This document shows positions 21,316 through 33,183 of a stretch of 64,000 nucleotides of DNA, piece by piece (positions within the stretch are counted from its first letter, which is position 1; each line of letters opens with the position of its first letter). The position numbers and the translations under genes were made by a program. The DNA is from Odobenus rosmarus divergens (Eukaryota > Chordata > Mammalia > Carnivora > Odobenidae), in NCBI RefSeq assembly GCF_000321225.1, contig NW_004450480.1:1842873-1906872 (forward strand). The letters run 5' to 3'. The notes below the pieces were generated by a model. It did not search any database, had not been told where the DNA came from, and saw nothing but the letters and a program-made list of their open reading frames with translations.

Positions 21316-22613
21316 TACCTTTGTCTCTTTGATTGCAATGAAGGACCATGGTGTGATCTCAACATTGCACATTCCTCCCTCTTAAAAACCACATTCTTTT
21401 CCTCTCTGGGTTGCTACAGCAAAAATAACCACAGAAAAATAAATCATAAAAGAGAATGTTAGTAAAACAAGAAAAATAATTTTATGGCTCTTTTTTTATT
21501 TTACTGGTCTAAGCAACCAAAGCTTATTTTATTGAGCACCACAGAATTAAAACAAATGAAATGTAACCTCATTAATCACCATTCATTGATTTACACCTCA
21601 GTAATACAATCATTTAGGAAAGTAGCTGTTAGGTAATGGTGTCTCATTATAGTTCTTGTGTAATTTCCAGATAGGAATTATTATCAAGTATGTCAAGTGG
21701 GAATCCTGCATACTGGGTGTATGATAATCCATGTACTCAAACAGTTGTGTAAAATACCACCAGGAACTTTTCTAACTAGCCAACAATGAATAAGGTAGTT
21801 TTCCTTTGCCATGCTTTAAAGGGAGTTTACCTTCTTGGATTTATCATTCAGTCTTGTGTTAAAGAGGATGTAGCAGCCATTTCTGTCCATATTCTTCTTC
21901 TTTGACTATAGTTAGAAGAGAAAACAGAGCACAAATTGTGGGCAACAAAGGAAACAGAGGGTTCTGAAAACAGACGGCACCACTATGCAAGTGTCATGGC
22001 GTCCGTTCAGGAATTCAGAACTAGGAATGACGTGGCAGGGGCCGCACAATGGCCTTAAATTTTGAGCTGTCTAAACAATGCCAGCAGGCAGGCATCAATC
22101 AGTGCCATCCAGCATATGGACAAGAATATTTATCCCAACAAAGTAGCTTTTATTTTTTGAGTTATTGAATGGTTTGTTGTGTCTTTTGCATGAATGCTGA
22201 GTAGGAGATCTCTATAGACACATTCTGATACATATACCTAAAACATAAGTTGATAAACTCAGTGGTATGTATATAGCACAAACTATACAAAACACAAATT
22301 TTAATTTTTTTAACTTTTGAGATTATTATGAGCTTTGAATGTATTGCATACCACATATACCTTGAGTTGTGCAAGAAAGTAGTGATTTGAACTGACTTGA
22401 TCAAGAACTGACTATAAAACTGAAATGCCATATGAGTCAACAAATATTTAAGTAGTCATGGACTGGTGCCAGACTACAACTGGGGCTGTGGTAGATGCAA
22501 GGATATATATATAAGTAAGCATGTATACATACGTTTAAATCAAAACAAGGTATGGGGAGTGTTATCATAACCAAGCCTCCCTGAGCCTGTATGGAGCTTG
22601 ATTATATGGTTTG
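21316..22613. other. Unique sequence; possible conserved noncoding block
   Basis: No repeat recognised. The segment at about 21900-22110 is less AT-rich, contains CpGs and wording such as 'cacaatggccttaa', and is a candidate conserved noncoding element. The 93-codon frame at 22162-22443 (-) looks random. Confidence 0.35.
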
Positions 22614-22818
22614 GAGTAATGCTTCTTAACAGGATGATTTTACCCTTTAAGGGATATTTGGAACTATCTGGAGATATTGTTGGTTGTCACAACTGGGGGC
22701 ATCTAGCAGGTAGAGGCCAGGGATGCTGCTTCACATCCTATAATCCACAGGACAGCCACCACAACAAAGAAGTCTCTAGCCCAAAATATTAATAGCACTG
22801 AGGTTGAGGATCCCTGAT
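22614..22818 (+). mobile_element. hAT-Charlie MITE-like element (MER5/MER20 group)
   Basis: Same family as 1485-1655 but in the opposite orientation: 'ttggttgtcacaactggggg', 'gtagaggccagggatgctgc', 'cacaggacagccaccacaac', 'gaggttgaggatccctg'. Mammal-wide and non-autonomous. Confidence 0.88.
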
Positions 22819-23124
22819 TTATAACATTAATCCATAGCCCCAGGGTCCATAACAGGACCTGCCACATAGTAGGCTGTCAATGAATATGTATTCAAGAACA
22901 AGTATTACTATGAATTTACTAACATGTTCAACAGGAAATTTTGTTTAAGAAAAAAACAATCAAATGAGTGAATTGTGTGGTGTGTGAGTTACAGCTCAAT
23001 AAAGTTATTTACAAACACAATAACCATTTCGCTTTTTATGAATGTAATATTTGCAATTTTTTCACATTTTCATATAAAGTGTTCTTCTTTTTAACCTGAC
23101 AGAGTAGAAAACAGATTAGAATTT

Positions 23125-23225
23125 TGATTGAGAACAGTGGCTTCAAAGTCAGACAGACATGAATTAAAATCTGCAGTGACCCTCAGTTTCCTGCACTGTA
23201 AATTAGGATAAAAGTAAATAAATAG
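23125..23225 (+). repeat. MIR fragment
   Basis: 'gaacagtggcttcaaagtc', 'agacatgaattaaaatctgc' and 'ccctcagtttcctgcactgt' fit the MIR core with a deletion in the middle. Confidence 0.7.
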
Positions 23226-23469
23226 GGGCGAAATTATCTAAAATGTACTCATTTCATAGTAATAGTGATTATGGTCTCTGAGCTTGGAGTATTATCATGT
23301 GGATTCTGCTGGTTGTATATTATCCTTTGGTACTATTGGCTGACAGGAAGGGTTAATTCCTATCTGATGAGGGAATTACTTTATTCTAGAACTATTGCTG
23401 TATAATAGTATTAGTAGGTCACCTAACAAGCCATTTTGTAATAGAAGTTACATCAACAATGTCAACCTC

Positions 23470-23625
23470 TTCAATGTAGAGAATATCTATGTGCCAGGTG
23501 CTGTACTAAATTCTTCCTGGATATTTCATTCTCTAATCCTCTCCCAATATGATGAGGTTTTGGGTATCAAGGCTAGGGAGGTTTGGCCACACAGGTCATA
23601 GCAGATCTGAGGCTCAATGACATAG
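23470..23625 (-). repeat. MIR fragment
   Basis: 'tctatgtgccaggtgctgta' and 'ccacacaggtcatagcag' with 'atgatgaggttttggg' between is the antisense MIR order. Confidence 0.75.
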
Positions 23626-24174
23626 ATATGTGTTTAATTCTGAACCAAAACTCTCAGTGCAAATGACTCTGTCTTTGTGCAAAGAGGAGAAGACTTCATC
23701 AAAGATGTACAAAATTTATATACTTAGGAAAGAAAGGAGGACTGATAAAGATGGGATGGAAATGAGAGTAAACTGATCTCTCAACAAAGGCTCAAATATT
23801 TTGTAATGTACAAGTTGTTTAATAGAAGGTTGATTACTATAGTGTATCACTGTGATCAGTTTTTATGACCATCATTAGAGGATCAGATAAATAATATAGA
23901 CCGATTGCAGTTAATGAAAACATTGCAGTTAATGAAACATCTCTATATTTAGATATCACATTTGTTAAGAAGATGAAAACAAACTGTAGGATGAGGTGTA
24001 CATATATTCACATGTATGGGTATATATTGGACAGAGTCACAACTGTATACATGGTTGGAAATCATGCCTATAATGGAGAAAGAGATTATAGGGTAGAACA
24101 ACAGTTGAGAGGGCTTATACTTTCTTTTCTTTCTGTCTCTTTCTCTCAATATGTACAAGGTCTAAAAATCTCTT

Positions 24175-24330
24175 ATTTAACAGACATTTTTATTATATGC
24201 CTACTATGGCCGGGTGTCACTCTTCTACACATTTGAGTCTTTTCCTTGCTCTATGGTTAATCTAGAAGCATTACGTGAGTTTGTTTCATTGATGTCTAAG
24301 CTAGTGAGCTAGTAAGAGCCTGTACTCAGG
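24175..24330 (-). repeat. Probable MIR/L2 fragment
   Basis: 'attatatgcctactatgg' followed later by 'gctagtaagagcctgtactc' resembles antisense MIR/L2. Diverged. Confidence 0.4.
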
Positions 24331-25577
24331 TGGTCATGTTGGGAATGCAGGGCACAGGGTGGGTGATGTCCATACAATTCACCTCTTGTGGAGTCTAGTG
24401 TAGGTGTCTCTCCCGTAAGCCTGTCCATGGCAACACTCGGTGGTTTGGAGGACAAAATTCAGTCCATGTACTCAGTTCATAGGAAAAAGAACCATTTCCT
24501 GAAAACAGAGATGATTGAGGAATTTTTAAAGAGTCTCTTCAGACCATTCTTCCTGTTTGACTATAATATGACTATTTATTCATATAATACTTTCCACAGA
24601 TTCTGATTTTTATGATGCCATAAAGTAAGATTTTCAGAAACTTGGTGGTGGGTAACATAATGCCATCAACGACACTATTAATTAATGAAGAATTCTACTT
24701 AGTGAGGGTGAGCATCATATTTTTCTGAAAATGAATCTTGAGAGCTTCCTTGATTATACTGTGCTTCTGCTTCCATTATCATTTAGAGACTGAGGCATGA
24801 GATGGGTGTGGTGATTATAATGATTTAGGAGGAGAAATAATATGTCAGAACTATGGGAGATTCTATAATTTCATGGTCTATAGCATAAAAAAATACATCA
24901 TATCACTAGATCCGGGTGTGTTGTATTTTAATATTGGCTGTTGTGGTAACTTGCACAATATACCTGATTGCAAATTTATACTGAACTCCCCTGACATCAA
25001 TGGCATACATATTGTAGTTACTAATGAAGAAAAGAGAATGTAATATACTTTTATTAGAAATTTCTTTAAGGTCTACGCCATAATGGCACATATGACGGGG
25101 GAAAGAAATTATTCATTAAGTATTTCCTAGGAATTATTCATAATTTAATCTAACAGTATGACAGACCCTAGACCCTGTGGATGCTTCAACTGGCACTGAG
25201 TGGAACTGCCCAGCTCCATAATGTGGCTCGCCATATGGAGTGCATTATACCTCTGATCTGAAACCTGTAATAAAGATCTTTTTGCTTTGTGGGGCAACTA
25301 CAGGTTCTGACAATCTGTATTTAATAGTTTGGCCATAACTTTCTTTAGAAGCAAGAATTTTTACATAAACCAAAATCTGCTTTTGAGATTGTGAGGGTCA
25401 CCTGAAGATTTGGGTTTTGATGCTTGACACCTTTACCATTAAAATGAAAAGCAAAACAACTCAGATGTATAGAGAAATTTGGCATTTGAATAGTCAATGA
25501 AGAAAGTAACTGAATTTTCAGTTTCTATCTGAATTTTTTTAAATAAGTAGATAAATTCTAAGAAACGTAACCATGAA
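24331..25577. other. Unique AT-rich sequence, nothing firmly identified
   Basis: Near 25260 'cctgtaataaagatc' gives an LTR-like polyadenylation look, but no LTR ends were found. No gene recognised. Confidence 0.45.
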
Positions 25578-25757
25578 GGGCAGTCAGTTAGGCCTCCGAC
25601 TTTTGATTCAGGCTCAGGTCATGATCTCAGGGTCCTGGGATCGAGTCCCGCATTGGGGTCTGTGCTCACTGAAGTCTGCTTGTCCCTCTCCCTCTGCTCC
25701 TCCCACTTCTCTCTCTCTCGCTATCTCTCAAATAAATAAATAAAATCTTAAAAAAAA
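25578..25757 (+). mobile_element. Carnivore SINE with a deleted head
   Basis: 'ggg' joins directly to 'cagtcagttagg', so about 14 bases of the usual head, including the 'gggtggct' part of the A box, are missing. The rest is standard: 'caggtcatgatctcagggtc', CT-rich middle, (AAAT)n tail. Possible target copies are 'aaacgtaac' (left) and 'aaaggtaac' (right). Confidence 0.92.
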
Positions 25758-28094
25758 GGTAACTAACAGATTATTTTCCTCAGGCATTGGTGTCAAAGAA
25801 ACAGAATTAAATGAATTTTCTTCTTAAGATTTTTGCTTTTGACTTTTTAAATCCTATTTCATTGAATCTAAGATTTATTGATTGTATAATACATCACTCT
25901 TTTATGTGCTATTGTGAATTATAAGACTAATCTCAATTTTGAGAAGTGTAAAAAAACTGTGTCTTAGAATCAATGAAATTTGATAATCACAAGTGATATA
26001 TGTCGGGGAAAAAGCAAACAACACACATCCATGTGGCTATTATCTACTGCCAAACTTCTGTAAATAAAACTTGTTCTGCATCTCCCATAATTGCAAAAGC
26101 AGGTTTTTGCAAGATGGAACTATTTGATATATTTTGAATCCCAACTGAATTATTTCATTCAGCCATAGATTATGGACACTCTCCCATACCAGTTACCTTT
26201 CCTTTTTTTAATGGTTAAAATGTCATTCAGAAATGCCTTTTCTATCTTTAAGTCAGAAGTTACAAACTGTGGCCCACACCTACTGTTTTAAATATCAAGA
26301 AATTTCGTTTACATTCCTGCTTTCCAGATTCTCTTACAAATCAGATGAGGGCAATGTTTTCACACAGTGACAGTTTCCAGCCAAGTGGTGACTGGCTCTC
26401 AGTTGAAGGAAGCATCCTCCTTCTTGCGCACCATGTCCTCCACGCTCCCTTCCCTGTTCTCATACATAAAACCTACATCTCTTATGTACACCCCCACCTG
26501 GCCCCCACTGGGCTTTGGGTTTGCAACTCCTACTTTGAACAGTTGGAATAAAACATACTGCAGTAGCACAGAAAGGCCTTTTTGTGGCATTCCAAGTTCG
26601 TTTAGAAAATTACTAAGTTTTTCACTGGCTACCACCTTCACCATCTAGTTTTTTCTCCTGCCAACATTTACGTATCTAATGCAAATTTTTTTCCAATTCT
26701 CCCTCTTCCTTAAAGCTACAATAGATGACTTACCAGTTCCATTTAATTGGCCCCAGTTATTTTTTAAAGATTTTTTACTACCATGCACATCTCATTTATT
26801 ATCATAGACCCCATTTACACTTTCACATTGGTCTTTGTTAGACCCCATTTCTAAGGGTCTGCATTTTCCACCCAAAGTGGAAACATGTCCTTTGAACCAT
26901 TAGTTTTCCTAGCTTTGTCTCTGGAGAGCGACCTGATGACTTCAGTTGTTGTTCCCCCTAAGTTTGGAAGCTAAACCTACCCTTCTAGCACTACCATTTC
27001 TTTGGTTAGCAAAGAACCCTGTGGAAATGTTTGAGTGAGCTTCAAGAATAGGAAGAGATGTAGTGTTCCATTTGCTGATTTTGCACATTTTCAGTGTTAT
27101 AATTTGTACAGAGCAGATGTTGATTAATAATACTAAGCATGAAATTATAATTCTTCTTAATAGACTTCTTCTTATAACTATTTTACCATTTAAACAGATT
27201 TCTCAGAGAGATTCCTAGTATGACCCAAGTACCAGTGTTTTTTGATTGTATATTCTATGAAATAGACAATAAAATCATTTAAATATAATCTCTATATTTC
27301 TGGAAGACATGTAGACACATTTCAATCTTGCTTCAAGACTAAAATTAAAAAATAAAATATACAGCACTGAATTGAGTGAAATTGTGTGACTTTCAAACAA
27401 TGAATATCCAATGAATATCATGAAGCATTTTTTCCCCAAGTACTAGTTTACATATGTCACAACTAGATAAAAGGCTCTTTCTGTGCCACCCCCCTCCCTC
27501 TCCCTCTCTGTCTCTCTCTCTCTTTTGCCTGTGTCTGCAATGTCACATCAGTTGTGGTAGCCAGGACTGTTGTTCCCCTGAGGAATGATATGGTAGCACA
27601 AAAATGGACAACTTGCATTAAAGGGATTGAACTATAATGGTGTTATCTCTTAAAAACACCCATGTCTCTTAGGTAGACCTCTTCCCATAGGGAGGCATGA
27701 AAACAGAGAACTTCCTTGGGGGCTTGCTGTTAGACGGTGTCCTCTACAATATAAATTAGATGCAAAGATGTATAAAGTAGGAACATTTCCAGACTTACTT
27801 TTAAAGAAGTATGGCATTTCTGAAGACTTCCATGAAAGCAAGATTCTTTGGACTGTCACAAAGCTCAATACCAGCCTAAAAATTCTGTATGCTCTCTGAG
27901 TGTGTTGAGTAATGGACAGTCAGGAATAGAGCCAATATGTGGAAGCTGATTGGATGAATCTACATTTCAAGAAGTCCTTAAACTATCATCGCTTTTCTTA
28001 AGTAAGTCAAAGATTTAAGACATGAGCAATATTTTTTTACCCTGATTATACATCATGTCCCTGATGACAATTTCTAGATTTCTGATTACAAAAA
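25758..28094. other. Mostly unique sequence
   Basis: No gene recognised. A short stretch at 26251-26300 ('agttacaaactgtggcccac') resembles a hAT-Charlie end. A CT-rich low-complexity tract lies at 27484-27528. Three overlapping short frames at 26345-26648 are not convincing. Confidence 0.45.
27484..27528. repeat. CT-rich low-complexity tract
   Basis: C-rich start then (CT)n. Confidence 0.85.
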
Positions 28095-28815
28095 AACAAA
28101 CAAAATAAAAAACATGTTTAATACAGAAAATCTAAACAATATGAAGGAATAGAAAATAAAACTCCCATAATGCCAACATCCAGGGACAGTCTCTGTTAAT
28201 ACTTTTACATGCATAGTTCTAGGTGAGGTGTTTTTTGGTTGTTGTTGTTTTTTTTTTTTTTTGGCACATTTGAAATGTTTGAAATTATGCCTCATATAAA
28301 TATTATATTCTGCTCTTTTCAGTTAATTTATAACATACACATTCACATGCACATAATGTATAACACAGCCAATAATATGTATCAGACCTATTTTCCCTAG
28401 TTTGTTGAAAATTTCTGAAGTATAAATTTAAGGACATCATTGTGTAGATACCCACTGTATCAACATAATAAAATTTGCTGAACTGGTTTTGGTCATTTGA
28501 TTTGTTTTCATTTTTTGCCATTATAAATAACCACACTGTAAAGCATTTGTAGTGATTCTGAGTAAATGAAATAAGTGGGTAAAAAGTATGACTCAATAGA
28601 CATATTGCCAAATTGTTTAACCAAAGTATTATTACCATCTTAACTGCATTGAATGAGTCCCAGTTTCAACTTAGTCTCTTTGGTACCATGGAACCTTATT
28701 TTATAAACATTTCTTGTAATAAGTAAAAATGGTATCTCTTTGTTGTTTGAAAACATGTTTCTTTTATTCCTGGTGAGGCTGAATATTTTTCCACGTAAGC
28801 ATTTGCTTTTGTGGG
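28095..28815 (-). mobile_element. Old L1 (L1ME-type) 3' end
   Basis: Antisense: 'gaatagaaaataaaactccc', 'catccagggacagtctctg', 'ttgccattataaataaccac', 'atattgccaaattgtttaac' follow the L1ME 3' region. A poly-T expansion is at 28248-28262. Confidence 0.72.
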
Positions 28816-28904
28816 AATTGCTAAACTGCTACAGGCAAGGGTAGCCTTACACAGAGAATGTTGTCTATGTCTCTTTGAACATCAGCCTTATTTTTTAAAA
28901 TGCT

Positions 28905-29070
28905 TTTCAACTTATAAAGTGCTGTCACATACATAATTACCTCATTCAAGTCTTGCAACAACATTTTGAGGTAAGAAAGCTCAGGTATTCTCTATTGAAA
29001 ACCGAGACAAGTGAGGCTCAGAAAAAAATCAGTAACTAGCTCAGGTTAATCCAGTTAGCAAGCTGAAGAG
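28905..29070 (-). repeat. MIR fragment
   Basis: 'cacatacataattacctcat', 'caacaacattttgaggtaag' and 'gaggctcagaaaaaaatcag' follow antisense MIR order. Confidence 0.7.
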
Positions 29071-30729
29071 GTTTTTGTTTTGTTCAATTTTTCACTATTG
29101 AATCAGAGTGTTTCAATAAAAACAACAATTTGTGCAAAGTGAGGTCCAATTAATGCAAAATGCAAAAAGTGAAATAAGGATTATTGTTTAATGCCCTTCA
29201 CTAGCTTCCCAAAACAAAATACAAGCATCAAGAAAAAAGCTGGTATCCTTTTTTACATGGTGTCAAAGACACTCCAGTTTAGAACCAGAATAAATGTTTA
29301 GCAAAAGGGAAAAAAAATTAACTAGAAGGCTGTTTTTTCTGACTATTGCCTCAGAAAGAATTAACCGGAAGCATTTGTGGGCTTAAACATAAGGTGAGAA
29401 AAAGAAATATTTGGAAGGTGTACAGAAGACTGGTAATATTTTTCAGACAGTAATTTTCAAGATACCACAAGCCATGCAGATAGAGTTGAGTGTAAAGGTT
29501 TTGTTTCTCCTTCATTATTACACAAAGGTGTTTGCTAATTGCAAAAAGGTAATCACTTCCTCTCAGTTGCTGTTCTTAGGTGGGGATAAGTCATAAAAAT
29601 GTCTGTAGTGGGCAACTACTCCATTTTGATTATGTAAGCTTACAGGAAAATTTGGAGTTGAAACCCTTTTTATAGATCTTCCCATTGAAGGAAAACAACA
29701 CAACTTTCTGAAGAATTCTGAGGTGTTATTTTTAATTAATTCCATGAATTTTTATTGATTACCAAATTTGTTTAGGCACAGTATAATTTGTAAATCAGTG
29801 GTACATATATTTTGGTGAAATGTGACCACATATAAGCCATGTGATAGCCATGTGGAATTTAGGCATTCTTTGTGCCATCACTAGGTACCATGTACCTTGA
29901 GATGAAGGAGTTGCGTCCATTAGGATTCTTGGTTGCAAGCAATAGAAACTGATGCAAGTCATCTTAGTAAAAAATAGAATTTATTGGCAGGGTCAAATGG
30001 GCTTACAAAAATTAATGAAAGTCTGGAGGACAACTCGGGGACAGCAGGCGTCAATCTATAACCCTCTAAATGGCCCCACAGGAAGAACTACAGAAAATAT
30101 TCACACTAAAGTACAAATTAGACCTGGGTAGCACCATAAATATGACCCCAAGCATCCCCACATCTCACATCACTAGTCCAGAATTCAAAGTCCAAGAGGA
30201 GAACCTCTGGTAGGATAAAATTTTGTGCTCCCATTCCATAGCAGTGGGAAAGAGACCCATTCCATTTTTATGGTCAGCAGTAGCCATTAATGTCCAAAGC
30301 TGTACATCATTTGGGATTCTCCAAAAAGAAGACTATAAGACAAAGGGATCTTGGCACAGGTGGAGGTGAGATTCTGCATTAAAAATACAGAAAGGGTCAA
30401 ATAAGGGTCTACAGAGCTATGAATGTTGAGACTAACCGCCCCCCAAACCCTTTTACTCCACTTGGCCAGCAGAGAGTAGGCAGCCAGTTGTCTATCTTAC
30501 AGGCTGGAGGTAGAAGACTCTGCTTTTGTGAGTCTCACTAGTCCAAGGGCAAAACTGTAGGAACACAGGGTTTTCCCATACCTATGTCATCCTACCCTGA
30601 ATTGCAATGACAGTAGGTGACTGTTCCTGGCACAGTCTCCCATTAAGTATGGGCAAACAGGCAAAGACTGCCAGGTATCTTAAAGCCTCCAACAGGAAGG
30701 GCATAGCCTTAACATACAAATAGGAAAAA
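29071..30729. other. Mixed unique and ancient repeat sequence
   Basis: From about 29925 'ggttgcaagcaatagaaact ... gaatttattggcaggg' matches the start of the ancient repeat also seen at 31610 and 58005. The remainder to 30729 is unclassified. No gene recognised. Confidence 0.4.
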
Positions 30730-31495
30730 GCAAGATGTTGGGAGCAGGAATGCAAAAACTTAAAAAAAAAAAGAGTCTATCGTTAGTATCCTTAGAGATA
30801 AAAGATAATATTAAATCCATAAAACAAGATGAGAAATTTAGAGAACAAAAAGAAAGGTCTTAGAAATTAAAATTAACAGAAAAGAGATAAAAATCTCAGT
30901 TGAAGGACTGGGTTATAATATTGAAAAAATATCCCTCCAAAATTGAGAAAATCCATCTGAAGTTGGTGCAAAAAGTCACAGAGCTAGAAAACGAGAGGGA
31001 AAGGCTAAGATAGAGGATCTTTCCAGGAAATTCAACACCCAAATGCCTTTCACAGAAGTAAAGGATATGAGATTCCAAACTGAAAATCCTCGTAAGTGTT
31101 CAGGACAATGAATGAAATAGAACAACATCAAAATGCATCATCACAAAATCTCAGAACCCTGGAGACAAGAGGGATCTGAACTTCCAGAAATTTAAAAAAA
31201 AAAAAAAATCAGGTCACAACAACAAAAGATCAAAAACCAGCATACTGGTGGATTTACCAAAAATAACTAAGAGCAAGAACGGAATGATAGTTCAAGAAGT
31301 AAAATTATGTGCATATTTTTTTAGAAACTTGGAGGTAAAGATAAAAAGAAATGGCTAGAAGAGCTGAAAGCTGTTGCCTCAGGGAGATTGAAAAAGTGAC
31401 GTAAGTTTGCACGGAAGCTCCTTTTTAATAACAAAAATTATAGAAATTCTTTGTTTTTTGAACTATTATATGCATATGTATAATGAAAAAAAAAA
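30730..31495 (+). repeat. Degenerate LINE-like repeat (L1/HAL1-type)
   Basis: A-rich sense strand with 'tctcagaaccctggagacaa', 'aactagagcaagaac'-like wording and 'gttgcctcagggagattgaa', plus internal A tracts. It resembles an old LINE fragment, but no intact reading frame is present. Confidence 0.45.
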
Positions 31496-31609
31496 GGTGA
31501 GGAATAAATTGGTAACTGTCCAGCGAGACAGAGAAAGAGAGAGAGACAAGCAAATCCACCCACCACTGTGGGACACCTTCCCTATACTGGAGGATGAGTT
31601 GGTGACTAC

Positions 31610-32215
31610 TCTGTTAATGGTGGCTGAAAATCAACTCAAACTAGCTTACACAAACAAACTGAAGTTGGACTTTTCTGGCTCTCCTAACTAGGAAAGTTAG
31701 CAGCTTAGAATATCAGAGGCACATAGGGGCACCTGGGTGGCTCAGTCGTTAAGCGTCTGCCTTCAGCTCAGGTCATGGTCCCAGGGTCCTGGGATCGAGC
31801 CCTAAATCGGGCTCCCTGCTCCGCGGGAAGCCTGCTTCTCCCTCTCCCACTCCCCCTGCTTGTGTTCCTTCTCTCCCTGTGTGTCTCTCCATGTCAAATA
31901 AAAAAATAAAATCTTTAAAAAAAAAAAAGAATATCAGAGGCACAGGTTCAAGAATCAAGACTTCATGATTTTGTTTGTCTCTGTCTTTGTTTGTCTGCAT
32001 CACAAAGACAAGGATTCATCATGAAGCATTTAAGATGTCGGTTGGAAGCCTCACCTTCACATTTCCCCACCTTAGCAATCCAAGTGGAATGAGAGCTTCT
32101 TTATCCTAATATTCATATAACAGTTTGTGTAACACAGAGCTCTAAGACTGGCTGAACCTGGGTCACTGTCCATCTTGCTGGCCACTTTTGGCAAAAATTC
32201 AAGACACCTATTATC
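31610..32215 (+). repeat. Ancient interspersed repeat, split by a SINE
   Basis: 'aatcaactcaaactagctta', then after the SINE 'tttgtttgtctctgtctttg', 'agcaatccaagtggaatgag' and 'gaacctgggtcactgtcc' keep the order of a mammal-wide repeat whose name I cannot fix. The SINE at 31725-31927 lies inside it. Confidence 0.5.
31725..31927 (+). mobile_element. Carnivore tRNA-Lys SINE, well preserved
   Basis: Head 'ggggcacctgggtggctcag', CT-rich middle, tail ending in A12. Perfect 17-bp target duplication AGAATATCAGAGGCACA at 31707-31723 and 31928-31944. Confidence 0.98.
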
Positions 32216-32297
32216 ATTGACCATGTCTCTCCTTGTCCCCTTCCTCACATCTTAACCTAACTTTTACTAGAGCCATGGCTGAGGTAACTAGCTTCTT

Positions 32298-33166
32298 TTT
32301 TTTATAGTTTTTTATTGTTATGTTAATCACCATAAATTACATCATTAGTTTTTGTTGTAGTGTTCCAGGATTCATTGTTTGTGCATAACACCCAGTGCTC
32401 CACGCAGAATGTGCCCTCTTTAATACCCATCACCAGGCTAACCCATCCCACCCCCCTCCCCTCTAGAACCCTCAGTTTGTTTCTCAGAGTCCATCGTCTC
32501 TCATGGTTCGTTTCCCCCTCCGACTTACTCCCCTTCATTCTTCCCCTCCTGCTATCTTCTTTTTTTTTTCTTAACAATATTTGCATTATTTGTTTCAGAA
32601 GTACAGCTCTGTGATTCAACCGTCTTGCACAATTCACAGCACTCACCATGGCACATACCCTACCCAATGTCTATCACCCAGCCACCCAATCCCTCCCCCC
32701 CCCCACCACTCCAGCAACCCTCAGTTTGTTTCCTGAGATTAAGAATTCCTCATATCAGTGAGGTCATATGATACATGTCTTTCTCTGATTGACTTATTTC
32801 ACTCAGCAAAACACCCTCCAGTTCTATCCACGTCATTGCAAATGGCAAGATCTCATTCCTTTTTATGGCTGCATAATATTCCATTGTGTATATATACCAC
32901 ATCTTCTTTATCCATTCATCTGTCCATGGACATCTTGGCTCTTTCCACAGTTTGGCTATTGTGGACATTGCTGCTATAAACATTGGGGTGCACGTACCCC
33001 TTCGGATCCCTACATTTGCATCTTTGTGGTAAATACCCAAGTAGTGCAATTGCTGGATCGTATGGTAGCTCTATTTTCAACTGTTTGAGGAAAGTCCATA
33101 CTGTTTTCCAGAGTGGTTGCACCAGCTTGCATTCCCACCAACAGTGTAGGAGGGTTCCCCTTTCTC
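32298..33166 (-). mobile_element. 5'-truncated carnivore L1 insertion
   Basis: Antisense L1 of about 870 bp covering the ORF2 C-terminus and carnivore-type 3' UTR ('ctcagtttgtttctcagagt' occurs with a second similar phrase near 32720). It is bounded by GAGGTAACTAGCTTCTT (32281-32297) and GAAGTAACTAGCTTCTT (33167-33183), a 17-bp target duplication with one mismatch. The low ORF2 decay makes it the youngest-looking LINE in the window. Confidence 0.93.
32750..33166 (-). pseudogene. L1 ORF2 C-terminal fragment with a frameshift
   Basis: Reading leftward, one frame holds [15 protein letters not shown] (about 33122-33045). A second frame (33049-32750) continues with [35 protein letters not shown] and ends SEKDMYHMTSLI. 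The ORF2 wording therefore crosses frames near 33045, which is a frameshift. Only roughly the last 130 of about 1,270 residues exist. Endonuclease and reverse transcriptase are absent, so it cannot move itself. Confidence 0.88.
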
Positions 33167-33183
33167 GAAGTAACTAGCTTCTT

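Noticed and set aside
25255..25330. LTR-like end with AATAAA before a T/G-rich stretch
   Set aside because: No TG...CA ends, no paired LTR, no target duplication and no retroviral coding sequence nearby.
26251..26300. Possible hAT-Charlie end fragment
   Set aside because: About 50 bases with partial matching only; mentioned under the surrounding stretch but not called separately.
32750..33166. Protein-like frames with strong family wording
   Set aside because: As a host gene: they are L1 ORF2 C-terminal remains inside a truncated insertion, with a frameshift.
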